Shown here: piece by piece, positions 1-6,197 of the stretch
Numbering within the stretch: position 1 is the first letter of the stretch
Layout: each line of letters starts with the position of its first letter
NCBI GenBank assembly: GCA_003556865.1
Contig: PWQF01000233.1
Location: 1 to 9,689, forward strand
DNA length: 9,689 nucleotides
DNA from: Elusimicrobiota bacterium
Lineage (GTDB): Bacteria; CG03; SLGR01; PWQF01
Direction: 5' to 3'
Translations under genes and position numbers: made by a program
Notes under the pieces: model-generated
Databases searched by the model: none
Told to the model about the DNA's origin: nothing
Seen by the model: the letters and a program-made list of their open reading frames with translations, nothing else

Positions 1-516
1 ATAAAATATGAGAAAAGATATCCGGCAGTTTACCTGGGGCACCTTGATACCGTAAGGGAGCTGGAGAGGGGAATGAGGCGTTCGGGATGGCCTTTTATGC
101 TTAGCCGCGGTTTTAATCCCCGGATTAAAATCTCCTCCATCCCCCCGGTTAGCCTGGGCTATTACAGTAACTGTGAATATCTGGATGTTTCCCTTAATGG
201 AGCTTTAAGAGATTATCATATATCGCAGCTGGGCAATTCTCTTCCTGCGGGAATTAAAATTGTTTCAGTGGATATTGTTTTAGCTTCAGAGGAGTCCATC
301 AATACTATTTTACAGGGCTACAGGTACAGGGTTGAGCTTTTTTGCCTCCCCCCTGAAAAAGTTTCGGAACCGGCCAGGATCAGGAGGAAAGGGAAAGATT
401 TTTTGGTTATTGATATATTTAAAAAAGAGGGCAATATTAAAAACCCGGCTAAATTTATAGACCGGGAAAATTTCAGGAAAGTTACTAAAACGGATTGTAT
501 TTTAAAAAAGGAGTAA
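1..516 (+). CDS. DUF2344 / TIGR03936 radical-SAM-linked protein, 3' part (5' end outside window)
   Basis: The reading frame is open from base 1 and ends in TAA at 514-516, giving 171 visible residues with no start in the window. The ATG at 73 is internal, because conserved residues precede it. The visible N-terminus carries the family hallmark: YLGHLDTVRELERGMRRSG (compare SHLD...R...RR), then SRGFNPRIKIS (compare GFNPHPKIS), a Pro/Leu-Gly turn and the acidic NCEYLDV segment. The family is normally encoded just after, or fused to, a large radical SAM protein (TIGR03960) and just before rng, and the downstream neighbour here is rng. Its biochemical role is not established; tRNA or rRNA modification has been a guess from context. 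The C-terminal third is Lys-rich and poorly conserved. The last codons contain the ribosome binding site of rng, so the two genes are probably cotranscribed. Confidence 0.85.
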   Translation: MKYEKRYPAVYLGHLDTVRELERGMRRSGWPFMLSRGFNPRIKISSIPPVSLGYYSNCEYLDVSLNGALRDYHISQLGNSLPAGIKIVSVDIVLASEESINTILQGYRYRVELFCLPPEKVSEPARIRRKGKDFLVIDIFKKEGNIKNPAKFIDRENFRKVTKTDCILKKE

Positions 517-521
517 AAAAT

Positions 522-1934
522 ATGGCCAGGAAAAAGATATTTGCGGATATAAATGAAGATGAAAAAAGGGTGGCTGTAGTAGAAGAAGGAAAATTAATTG
601 ATATTCATTTAAGCAGGAGCGAAGATGATAAAAAGGTGGGAAGCATACACCTGGGTATAGTTGAAAATATAGTTGAAGGGATAAATGCCGCTTTTGTTAA
701 TATAGGTACCGGGAAAAATGCTTTTCTTCCCCTTTCTGATTATCCGGAAAAAATAAAGGAAAAGAAAAAGGTGCTTGTTCAGGTCAGCAAGGAGGAGCTT
801 CAGGAGAAAGGAGCAAAAATAACCGGTAAAATATCAATTCCGGGAAGAAACCTGGTCTTTATGCCGCATGAAGGCAAGCTGGGGGTCTCTAAAGGTATAG
901 AGGATGGAAAGGAAAGAAAGCGGCTCAGGGATATACTAACCCCCCTTACTCCTAAAGGAGCCGGCTTTGTGGCAAGGACAAATGCACATCTCAGAGATAA
1001 AAAGCAGATAGTCAGAGAGGCCAAATACCTTATAAAAAACTATAAGAGCATAGAAAGGGAGGCCTCTAAAGCTAAAAAGAGAGGGAAGCCCGCCCTTCTT
1101 TACCAGGAATCGGATATTGTTCTTTATACCGCCAGGGAATTTTTTGATGAAACAACCGAAGTTTTTCTCATTAATGATAAAAATACTTATAAAAAAGTAA
1201 GGAGTTTTGTAAATAAAACTTTTCCCGAACTTGCAAAAAACGTAAAGCTTTATACCTCAGATATTGCTTTATTTGAAAGATATAAAATAGAACATCAGAT
1301 AAATAACCTAAGGAAAAGGACTATAGACCTGGAAAGCGGGGGCTATATAATTATTGAACAGACCGAAGCCCTTACCGCAATTGATGTGAATACCGGCAGC
1401 TACACTTCGGGCAAAAGCAGGGAGGCTACGGCGTTAAAGGTAAATGAAGAAGCGGCCACTGCTGCAGCTTCCCAGATAATTCTCCGGGATATAGGGGGGA
1501 TAATAATAATTGATTTTATAGATTTAAATGAAAAGAAGAATAAGCAGAGGCTGCTTAAGCTTATGAAGGATGAGATGGCAGTGGACAATGCCCGCTATAA
1601 AATATTCCCCATGACCCGCCTTGGAATAATTCAGATGACAAGGCAGAGAAGAAAAGAGTCAATTGTGGAAAAACTGTGCCAGGATTGTCCTTATTGCGGG
1701 GGAAGCGGCATGATATTTTCCGAAACAACCATATATATAAAGGTTAAAAGGGAGATACTGAAAAAGGCGGCGGGCGTTCCCGGAAGGAAAATAGAGCTTT
1801 TTATACATCCCCGCGTAGCCGAGGAGATGGAAAATAAAGGTTACAGGGATATAGAAAAAAAGATAGGGAAAAAGATAAATTTAAGAAGGGATTATAAGCT
1901 TCACCATGAAGAATTCAGGATAAAGGGAAGCTGA
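522..1934 (+). CDS. rng: Ribonuclease G (RNase E/G family)
   Basis: This is an endoribonuclease of the RNase E/G family, 470 aa, close to the roughly 490 aa of E. coli RNase G and without the long RNase E scaffold tail. An S1 RNA-binding domain lies near residues 30-115 (NAAFVNIG, NAFLPL). The 5'-sensor pair appears as ARTNA, with Arg152 and Thr153. The catalytic core has LTAIDVNTG (Asp288) and IIDFIDL (Asp331), matching E. coli Asp303 and Asp346, which bind Mg. The zinc link is CPYC (Cys389, Cys392), with an extra Cys386. Known roles are 16S rRNA 5'-end maturation and mRNA decay in the cytoplasm. The ATG at 522 is chosen because an AAAAAAGGAG site at 504-513 sits 8 bases upstream and MARKKIFADI matches family N-termini. 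The in-frame ATG at 495 lies before that site and inside the previous gene. Confidence 0.96.
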   Translation: MARKKIFADINEDEKRVAVVEEGKLIDIHLSRSEDDKKVGSIHLGIVENIVEGINAAFVNIGTGKNAFLPLSDYPEKIKEKKKVLVQVSKEELQEKGAKITGKISIPGRNLVFMPHEGKLGVSKGIEDGKERKRLRDILTPLTPKGAGFVARTNAHLRDKKQIVREAKYLIKNYKSIEREASKAKKRGKPALLYQESDIVLYTAREFFDETTEVFLINDKNTYKKVRSFVNKTFPELAKNVKLYTSDIALFERYKIEHQINNLRKRTIDLESGGYIIIEQTEALTAIDVNTGSYTSGKSREATALKVNEEAATAAASQIILRDIGGIIIIDFIDLNEKKNKQRLLKLMKDEMAVDNARYKIFPMTRLGIIQMTRQRRKESIVEKLCQDCPYCGGSGMIFSETTIYIKVKREILKKAAGVPGRKIELFIHPRVAEEMENKGYRDIEKKIGKKINLRRDYKLHHEEFRIKGS

Positions 1935-1935
1935 C

Positions 1936-1956
1936 CTGCCCGGCGGCAGCAGTTTT
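1936..1956 (+). terminator. Weak hairpin plus short T run after rng
   Basis: CTGCC (1936-1940) and GGCAG (1945-1949) form a 5-bp stem around a CGGC loop. After three bases comes TTTT (1953-1956). It starts two bases after the rng stop and lies between convergent genes, a sensible place for an intrinsic terminator. The stem and T tract are both short, so termination is probably partial. Read from the other strand it has no T tract. Confidence 0.35.
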
Positions 1957-1979
1957 ACGTCCTGATCTGATTTGTAAAT

Positions 1980-2648
1980 TTATCCGGTAAGGAAAACACT
2001 TAATATGCCGCATAGAAAAATGCCGTCAAAAGTTCCCGCTCCCCCTATGCTTCCCACCGGTGCCTTTAATTTTCTTATATCCTTGAGGTGCATAAGGTCT
2101 GCTCCTATCAGTACCCCCAGCACTCCGGCGGGAAAAGCAATAACCGGGGCAATCCCGGGGTAAAAGATAAGGCTGGCAACAGATACCACTATCGGCGGAA
2201 TAAAGGCGGGCATAGCAATCCCTTTCCCCTCCACAGGTCTTGCCAGCTTATAACTTATTAGAATATTAAGTAAAAGAATAAAAGGAAATACAACGATAAT
2301 CCCGGGGTGACGGTAAATAAATTCAGTATACAGCCTGTAAATCTGCCAGAGGCTTATTAACCCGGGTATGAGCGCCCCTCCAACATTAATAGCCAGAATT
2401 CTCTGCGGCGGGTTTAAGCTTTTTCTTAATATCCGGTTATAAGAAATTTTTTTTTTGGCCCTGCCGTTATCCGGCCATCTCTTTACGGGTATGTTTATCA
2501 GGCTTCCGCTCAGAACGGCAAACAAAAGAAAAACGGCGGCGGCGGGGCTAAAGCCAAGGATAAGAAAGGCCCCTGTAATAAGCTGGGCAAAAAGCAGGGG
2601 GAGAAGGGCTATAAACACGATGATTATATAAATGCTGAAGCAACCCAT
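1980..2648 (-). CDS. DUF1614 family polytopic membrane protein
   Basis: This 222-aa protein is almost entirely hydrophobic, with about six or seven likely membrane segments (near residues 5-26, 33-53, 84-106, 115-133, 145-163, 167-183 and 207-221). A basic loop, RAKKKISYNRILRKS, sits around residues 63-77. Family-typical motifs are GSLINIPV (48-55), NVGGALIP (88-95), PAFIPP (147-152), IGADLMHL (181-188) and SIGGAGTFDGIFL (200-212). The last is the strongest reason for the DUF1614 call. The family occurs in archaea and scattered bacteria and has no known function; conserved Gly, Asp and Asn in membrane helices hint at a transporter or membrane enzyme, but that is speculation. The gene converges on rng and diverges from the nuclease gene, so it is its own transcription unit. 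The ATG at 2648 is the only good start, with only a weak Shine-Dalgarno (TGAGA). Confidence 0.85.
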   Translation of the reverse strand: MGCFSIYIIIVFIALLPLLFAQLITGAFLILGFSPAAAVFLLFAVLSGSLINIPVKRWPDNGRAKKKISYNRILRKSLNPPQRILAINVGGALIPGLISLWQIYRLYTEFIYRHPGIIVVFPFILLLNILISYKLARPVEGKGIAMPAFIPPIVVSVASLIFYPGIAPVIAFPAGVLGVLIGADLMHLKDIRKLKAPVGSIGGAGTFDGIFLCGILSVFLTG

Positions 2649-2656
2649 AACGTCTC

Positions 2657-2685
2657 ATTATAATAATTAAAAAAAAGAAAAGAAA
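2657..2685 (-). promoter_or_regulatory. Possible promoter for the DUF1614 gene
   Basis: On the minus strand a perfect TATAAT (bases 2662-2657) lies only 8 bases before the ATG at 2648. The hexamer 17 bases upstream (2685-2680) reads TTTCTT, a poor -35. If it is used, the mRNA would be nearly leaderless, consistent with the weak ribosome binding site. The surrounding A/T richness means the match could be chance. Confidence 0.35.
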
Positions 2686-2700
2686 GGGTCGTCCCGGTTT

Positions 2701-2728
2701 TTGAGTTTTTTTCAGGAAATGCTATACT
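2701..2728 (+). promoter_or_regulatory. Sigma-70-type promoter for the nuclease / PIN-PhoH unit
   Basis: TTGAGT (2701-2706), a 16-base spacer and TATACT (2723-2728) form a reasonable -35/-10 pair in the divergent intergenic space. Transcription would start near 2735, leaving a leader of about 45 bases with an AGGAGGG ribosome site (2769-2775) five bases before the ATG at 2781. No riboswitch-like structure is evident in the leader. Confidence 0.55.
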
Positions 2729-2780
2729 ATTGAAACTTTAAATAAAAAGGGAGCTCTTAGGTTGCTACAGGAGGGTCTAA

Positions 2781-3722
2781 ATGACTTTTAAACGAACGGA
2801 ATATCCCCTTTTCAGCTGGTCTTCTTCCAGGAAAGGGACTTTTGATGAATGCCGCAGGAAATACTACTATAATTATTATCACTCGCATAACGGCTGGGAG
2901 GATAATGCCCCCCCGGATGTTAAGCTTACATACAGGCTGAAAAAATTAACAGGGATACATCTGCTCCTTGGAAGCGCTGTCCACGAGGTAGCGGAGTATG
3001 CGGCTAAGATGCTTAAATCCACCGGAAGCCTTCCCCCCAAGGAAAAGCTTATAGAAAAAGTCCGGTTTCTTCTTAACAGCGCCTGGAAGGAATCGCGGCA
3101 GCGCCGGGAATGGGAGGAGAACCCCGGAAGATATCTTATGCTTCACAGCTTTTATTACGGGGATGGTTTAACCGGCAAGGTTATAGATCGGATAAAGGAA
3201 AAAATGTATGCGGCAGTACCTAATATTCTTGCTTCCGATACCTTTAGGGAAATAGCTCCCCTGGGCGGGGATAGCATAGAAATAACAGAAAGCATGGACA
3301 CTTTCCGCCTGCACGGTACCGACATATATGCGGTTCCGGACCTTGTTTACAGGGGCCCGTCCGGAAAGCAGGTGGTTGTGGACTGGAAGACAGGGAAAGA
3401 GCACGATTCACATCCTGCACAGATTCACGTCTACTGCCTTTATCTTATGAAAAAATATAAAACCGGCTTAAATGATATGAGAGGCAGGGTTGAGTATCTT
3501 ATAAGCGGTATAAGCAGGGATGTTAAGGTAGATGAGGAATCTCTTGAGCTGGCGGCGGATGAAATAAAATTAAGCATAGATAAGATGAAAAGCGAACTTA
3601 AGGACCCGGATAAGAATATACCTCTGGAAAAAGAAAAATATCCCCTTACAAGGCACAGAAGGTTCTGCCGGTACTGTAATTTCTATCAGCTCTGCGCGGA
3701 TGAGCTTGGGGATACTGCCTAA
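2781..3722 (+). CDS. RecB/Cas4-like PD-(D/E)XK nuclease with a four-Cys Fe-S signature
   Basis: This stand-alone 313-aa protein has the PDDEXK_1 (RecB-family exonuclease) layout. The N-terminal motif is SSSRKGTFDECRRKYYYNYY, with Cys24. GSAVHEVAEY follows, with His68. The active-site core is VPDLVY (Asp187) followed by VVDWKTGK (Asp201, Lys203), and QIHVY (Gln214, Tyr218) is the QxxxY motif of this branch. The C-terminus carries FCRYCNFYQLC (Cys296, Cys299, Cys305). One Cys before and three after the nuclease core is the [4Fe-4S] arrangement of AddB and Cas4. All expected catalytic residues are present, so DNA cleavage activity is likely. The substrate and partner are unknown; no cas genes are nearby and the protein has no helicase domain. 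It starts behind a strong AGGAGGG site, and its stop is one base before the PIN-PhoH start, so the two are probably co-translated. Confidence 0.85.
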   Translation: MTFKRTEYPLFSWSSSRKGTFDECRRKYYYNYYHSHNGWEDNAPPDVKLTYRLKKLTGIHLLLGSAVHEVAEYAAKMLKSTGSLPPKEKLIEKVRFLLNSAWKESRQRREWEENPGRYLMLHSFYYGDGLTGKVIDRIKEKMYAAVPNILASDTFREIAPLGGDSIEITESMDTFRLHGTDIYAVPDLVYRGPSGKQVVVDWKTGKEHDSHPAQIHVYCLYLMKKYKTGLNDMRGRVEYLISGISRDVKVDEESLELAADEIKLSIDKMKSELKDPDKNIPLEKEKYPLTRHRRFCRYCNFYQLCADELGDTA

Positions 3723-3723
3723 A

Positions 3724-5073
3724 ATGGGAAATTCAAAGAAAATTTTTGTGCTGGACACAAATGTTCTCATTCACGATCCTGACAGTCTCTATAATTTTAA
3801 GGAAAATATAGTCTCTATTCCCCTGGCTGTAATAGAAGAACTGGATAACCTTAAGAAATTTTCAGATGAGAGAGGAAGGAATGCCCGGCTCATATCAAGG
3901 AGGCTTGATTCCTTAAGAGCCGAGGGGAAGCTCTCGGAAGGGGTCGAGGCCCCCGGGGGAGGCATAATAAAGATTGAAACCCGTGCCCGCGCCGAAGTTC
4001 CCCGGGACCTAATAAGAAAATCTGATAATGAAATACTTTCCGTAGCCCTTGGACTTAAAAAGGAAGGGAACAGGGTAATATTTATTTCCAAGGATATTAA
4101 TATGAGGGTAAAGGCGGAAGTACTGGGGCTCCAGGTACAGGATTTTGAGAAGGCAAAAGTTTCATTTGAACAGCTTTACTCGGGATGGCGGGAAATAGAG
4201 TTGGAGGAGGGGCTTCTAGAGCAGTTTCTTTCCCAGGGTAAAATGCCGCCGCCGGGCGGGGAGGAGTTTTCACCCCAGGAATTTGTGGTTATAAAGACGC
4301 CGGGCGGGGATAAAAAAGAGGCCCTGGGAAGATATGACGGGCAGGAGGAACTTATCCTGGGGCTTAAGTATCCGGACTCAAAAATATGGGGAATAAGGGC
4401 TCTCAATCTTCAGCAGAAGTTTGCCCTGGAGGCCCTTCTGCGGCCTGAGATAAGCCTGGTTACCCTGGTGGGAATAGCGGGGACAGGTAAGACACTGCTG
4501 GCGCTGGCCTGCGGCCTGCACCAGACTTTTGATACCAGGGATTACAGGCGGCTTTTGATATCCCGTCCCGTTATTCCCATGGGAAAGGATATAGGATATC
4601 TTCCGGGTACAAAAGAGGAAAAGCTATCCAACTGGATGGGGGCTTTTTATGATAACCTGGAATTTTTGGCGGATGTGAGCGGAAGGGCCCCCTCTTCCGG
4701 AAAATCTAAAAATAAGGATAGGGATTTCAATGTTCCTGAAGTTGTGGATGAGCTTTTCGGTACCGGAAAACTTCAGATAGAGGCCCTGACGTACCTCAGG
4801 GGGAGGAGCATTCCCGGCCAGTATATGATTGTAGACGAAGCGCAGAACCTTACCCCCCTTGAGGTTAAAACAATTGTTTCCAGGGCAGGAAAAGATACAA
4901 AGGTGGTTCTTACAGGAGACCCTTACCAGATAGACAACCCCTATCTTGATTCTTCATCCAACGGGCTGACTTATCTTGCCCAGAAATTCAGGGGTCAGAC
5001 TCTTTTTTCCCATATTACCTTAAGTTCGGGAGAGAGAAGTCCCCTGGCCGGCCTGGCGGCCAGGCTTCTTTAG
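3724..5073 (+). CDS. phoH: PIN-PhoH protein (PIN ribonuclease domain fused to PhoH ATPase/RNA helicase)
   Basis: This 449-aa two-domain protein resembles mycobacterial PhoH2 and Bacillus YlaK. The PIN domain (about residues 6-140) has the acidic set Asp11 (VLDTNVLIHD), Glu38 (VIEELD), Asp101 (KSDNEIL) and Asp124 (SKDINMRVKA), consistent with a metal-dependent RNase. The PhoH domain (about 225-445) has Walker A GIAGTGKT (250-257), Walker B MIVDEAQN (Asp371, Glu372) and TGDPYQID (397-404). Mycobacterial PhoH2 unwinds and cleaves RNA using ATP; the same is inferred here. I place the start at 3724, one base after the nuclease stop, because MGNSKKIFVLDTNV fits family N-termini. TTGGGGA (3706-3712) is a plausible ribosome site. 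An in-frame ATG at 3700 would add eight residues and overlap the nuclease gene. No antitoxin-like gene precedes it. Confidence 0.93.
   Translation: MGNSKKIFVLDTNVLIHDPDSLYNFKENIVSIPLAVIEELDNLKKFSDERGRNARLISRRLDSLRAEGKLSEGVEAPGGGIIKIETRARAEVPRDLIRKSDNEILSVALGLKKEGNRVIFISKDINMRVKAEVLGLQVQDFEKAKVSFEQLYSGWREIELEEGLLEQFLSQGKMPPPGGEEFSPQEFVVIKTPGGDKKEALGRYDGQEELILGLKYPDSKIWGIRALNLQQKFALEALLRPEISLVTLVGIAGTGKTLLALACGLHQTFDTRDYRRLLISRPVIPMGKDIGYLPGTKEEKLSNWMGAFYDNLEFLADVSGRAPSSGKSKNKDRDFNVPEVVDELFGTGKLQIEALTYLRGRSIPGQYMIVDEAQNLTPLEVKTIVSRAGKDTKVVLTGDPYQIDNPYLDSSSNGLTYLAQKFRGQTLFSHITLSSGERSPLAGLAARLL
5051..5071 (+). terminator. Hairpin with T-rich tail inside the last codons of the PIN-PhoH gene
   Basis: GCCTGG (5051-5056) and CCAGGC (5060-5065) make a perfect 6-bp GC-rich stem with a CGG loop, followed directly by TTCTTT (5066-5071), which runs into the TAG stop. 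The shape fits an intrinsic terminator placed in coding sequence. The imperfect T tract lowers confidence. Confidence 0.45.
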
Positions 5074-5076
5074 AGC

Positions 5077-5101
5077 AGCCCCTTCCCGGCTTGATTTTTT
5101 T
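5077..5101 (+). terminator. Second weak terminator-like element after the PIN-PhoH gene
   Basis: AGCC (5077-5080) and GGCT (5088-5091) can pair around a 7-base pyrimidine loop, followed by TGA and seven Ts (5095-5101). The stem is only 4 bp. The same stretch can instead form a longer imperfect hairpin (5072-5084 with 5104-5119). Either fold lies between the gene's stop and the next promoter. Confidence 0.3.
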
Positions 5102-5138
5102 AAAAGGGGGGACGGCTCTGCGATATAGTTATTTATTT

Positions 5139-5168
5139 TTGACAATGCAAGCAGTTTTTTTATATAAA
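5139..5168 (+). promoter_or_regulatory. Sigma-70-type promoter for the PCC-rplU-rpmA-proBA-nadD unit
   Basis: A consensus TTGACA (5139-5144) is followed by an A/T-rich -10 region: TATATA at 5161-5166 (16-base spacer) or TATAAA at 5163-5168 (18-base spacer). It is the strongest promoter match in the window and stands after two terminator-like hairpins. The predicted start lies near 5173-5175, so the leader to the ATG at 5203 would be only about 30 bases. That leaves no room for a structured L21-type leader. Confidence 0.65.
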
Positions 5169-5172
5169 TACT

Positions 5173-5180
5173 GGAGGGGG
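5173..5180 (+). promoter_or_regulatory. Shine-Dalgarno-like GGAGGGGG at an unusual distance from the PCC start
   Basis: GGAGGGGG is the only strong ribosome-site match before the PCC gene, but 22 bases separate it from the ATG at 5203. AAGG (5197-5200) is only two bases from that ATG. The in-frame ATT at 5191 would sit 10 bases after the G-rich site. The site also coincides with the predicted transcription start. Confidence 0.35.
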
Positions 5181-5202
5181 TAAAAGTAAAATTTTTAAGG
5201 TA

Positions 5203-5622
5203 ATGAAATTTAAGACTGAAAAAAATATACTGGCGGTAAGATTATACGGCGGTGAAGATTTTTTACACGAACTGGAAAGAGCCTTTAAATGCTCCGGTAA
5301 CAGGCTGGGGCTGCTGGTAAGCGCCGCCGGTATGCTTAAAGATATAAAGCTGGGTTATTTTATGGGCGGAGGTGAATATAAGGAAAATATTTTTTCGCTG
5401 CCTCGGGAGATAGTATCCCTCAGCGGAAATATTATAAATGACGGGGAAACCTGTCTCAGTCACCTTCATCTTTCTGTTGCAGATGATGACGGAAAGGTTG
5501 CCGGGGGTCACCTTCATGAGGCCACTGTTCACGGAACAGGGGAGATTTTTATTTGTTTGTCAGATATGCAGGTAAGCAGGGAATTAGAAGAAAATACAAA
5601 ATTGAGAGGATTAAAGTTATGA
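5203..5622 (+). CDS. PCC/PPC (DUF296) domain protein
   Basis: This 139-aa protein is a single stand-alone PCC domain, the fold also found in plant AT-hook AHL proteins. Bacterial family features run in order: RLYGGEDF (GEd segment, 13-20), SAAGMLKDIKLGYF (40-53), EIVSLSGNI (69-77), then HLHLSVAD (His87, His89) and AGGHLHEATV (His103, His105). The clustered histidines fit the metal-binding GGHL motif of bacterial members. These proteins form trimers, and their cellular role in bacteria is not established; DNA binding is known for the plant proteins, which carry a separate AT-hook absent here. The gene stands first after a strong promoter and its TGA overlaps the rplU ATG (ATGA), so L21 translation is probably coupled to it. 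The start at 5203 follows family length, although the ribosome-site spacing is poor. Confidence 0.88.
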   Translation: MKFKTEKNILAVRLYGGEDFLHELERAFKCSGNRLGLLVSAAGMLKDIKLGYFMGGGEYKENIFSLPREIVSLSGNIINDGETCLSHLHLSVADDDGKVAGGHLHEATVHGTGEIFICLSDMQVSRELEENTKLRGLKL

Positions 5623-5930
5623 AGTATGCAATAGTTGAGAACGGCAGCAACCAGGAGCTTCTTAGAGAAGGGGAAAAGGTTCTTATAGACAATAAAGGTC
5701 TGGAATCAGGCAAAAAATTTATTTTTGACAAGGTTCTTTTTCTCCGGGACGGGGATAAAATGCAGACCGGTACGCCTTACGTAAAGGGTTCTAAGGTCAC
5801 ATCCGAAGTTGTTTCAGCTAAAAAAGGGGCCAAGGTAGTGAATTTTAAGAAGAAACGGCGTAAGGGCTATAAGAGAAAAGTAGGCCACCGTCAGGAATAT
5901 ACAGAAGTTTTAGTGAAGGAAATAAAATAA
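5619..5930 (+). CDS. rplU: 50S ribosomal protein L21
   Basis: The product is a 103-aa 23S rRNA-binding protein of the large subunit, the same length as E. coli L21. The C-terminal half is canonical: GTPYVKGSKV, then the basic KKKRRKGYKRKVGHRQEYTEV stretch that contacts rRNA (the GHRQ.YT signature). The N-terminal signature is eroded: MKYAIVENGSNQELL replaces the usual YAIIETGGKQY.V. The ATG at 5619 overlaps the PCC stop and has GAGAGGA (5604-5610) eight bases upstream; an earlier in-frame ATG at 5553 would add residues foreign to L21. rpmA follows after 15 bases with no prp/ysxB gene between them. Confidence 0.96.
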   Translation: MKYAIVENGSNQELLREGEKVLIDNKGLESGKKFIFDKVLFLRDGDKMQTGTPYVKGSKVTSEVVSAKKGAKVVNFKKKRRKGYKRKVGHRQEYTEVLVKEIK

Positions 5931-5945
5931 CGGGAGATATTTGTA

Positions 5946-6197
5946 ATGGCACATAAAAAAGGAAAAGGTTCGGTTCAAAATTCCAAGGACAGTGCTGGCC
6001 GCCGCCTGGGGGTAAAGCTTTTCGGAGGCGAAACAGCCTCGGCAGGCAGTATAATTGTGCGCCAGAGGGGCACAAAGTATCATCCGGGCATAAACGTGGG
6101 CCGGGGAAGAGACGATACTCTTTTTGCCCGTGCCGGCGGGACTGTGAAATTCCGGCGGGCAAAAGGCAGAAAATTTATAGATATCATTTCTTCCTGA
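5946..6197 (+). CDS. rpmA: 50S ribosomal protein L27
   Basis: The product is an 83-aa large-subunit protein whose N-terminal tail reaches the peptidyl transferase centre. MAHKKGKGS opens the protein directly, and [24 protein letters not shown] and [12 protein letters not shown] are standard L27 blocks. There is no Firmicutes-type leader peptide before AHKK, and no Prp protease gene in the cluster. A GGGAG site (5932-5936) lies nine bases upstream of the ATG. The C-terminus ([13 protein letters not shown]) is of ordinary length. Downstream, obgE would be expected, but proB follows after 33 bases. Confidence 0.97.
   Translation: MAHKKGKGSVQNSKDSAGRRLGVKLFGGETASAGSIIVRQRGTKYHPGINVGRGRDDTLFARAGGTVKFRRAKGRKFIDIISS

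Noticed and set aside
495..521. Earlier ATG for rng
   Set aside because: It lies upstream of the AAAAAAGGAG ribosome site and within the preceding gene; the added residues do not belong to the family.
2781..3722. Reading the nuclease as Cas4 of a CRISPR system
   Set aside because: The motifs match the wider AddB/Cas4-type group, but there are no repeat-spacer arrays and no cas1 or cas2 in the window.
3700..3723. Earlier ATG for the PIN-PhoH gene overlapping the nuclease gene
   Set aside because: The start at 3724 gives the usual short lead into VLDTNVLIHD and sits one base after the upstream stop. The longer form is not excluded but adds no conserved residues.
3724..5073. PIN domain as the toxin of a VapBC pair
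   Set aside because: The PIN domain is fused to a full PhoH ATPase and no small antitoxin gene precedes it; the upstream gene is a nuclease of 313 residues.
5073..5202. An L21-type structured leader or riboswitch before the ribosomal-protein unit
   Set aside because: The predicted transcript leader is only about 30 bases and shows no conserved fold; the hairpins upstream precede the promoter.
5553..5618. Earlier in-frame ATG for rplU
   Set aside because: It would prefix 22 residues not found in L21; the ATG at 5619 has a proper ribosome site and gives the standard length.
5845..6162. 105-codon minus-strand frame across rplU and rpmA
   Set aside because: It is a shadow of two conserved ribosomal protein genes, with no start signal.
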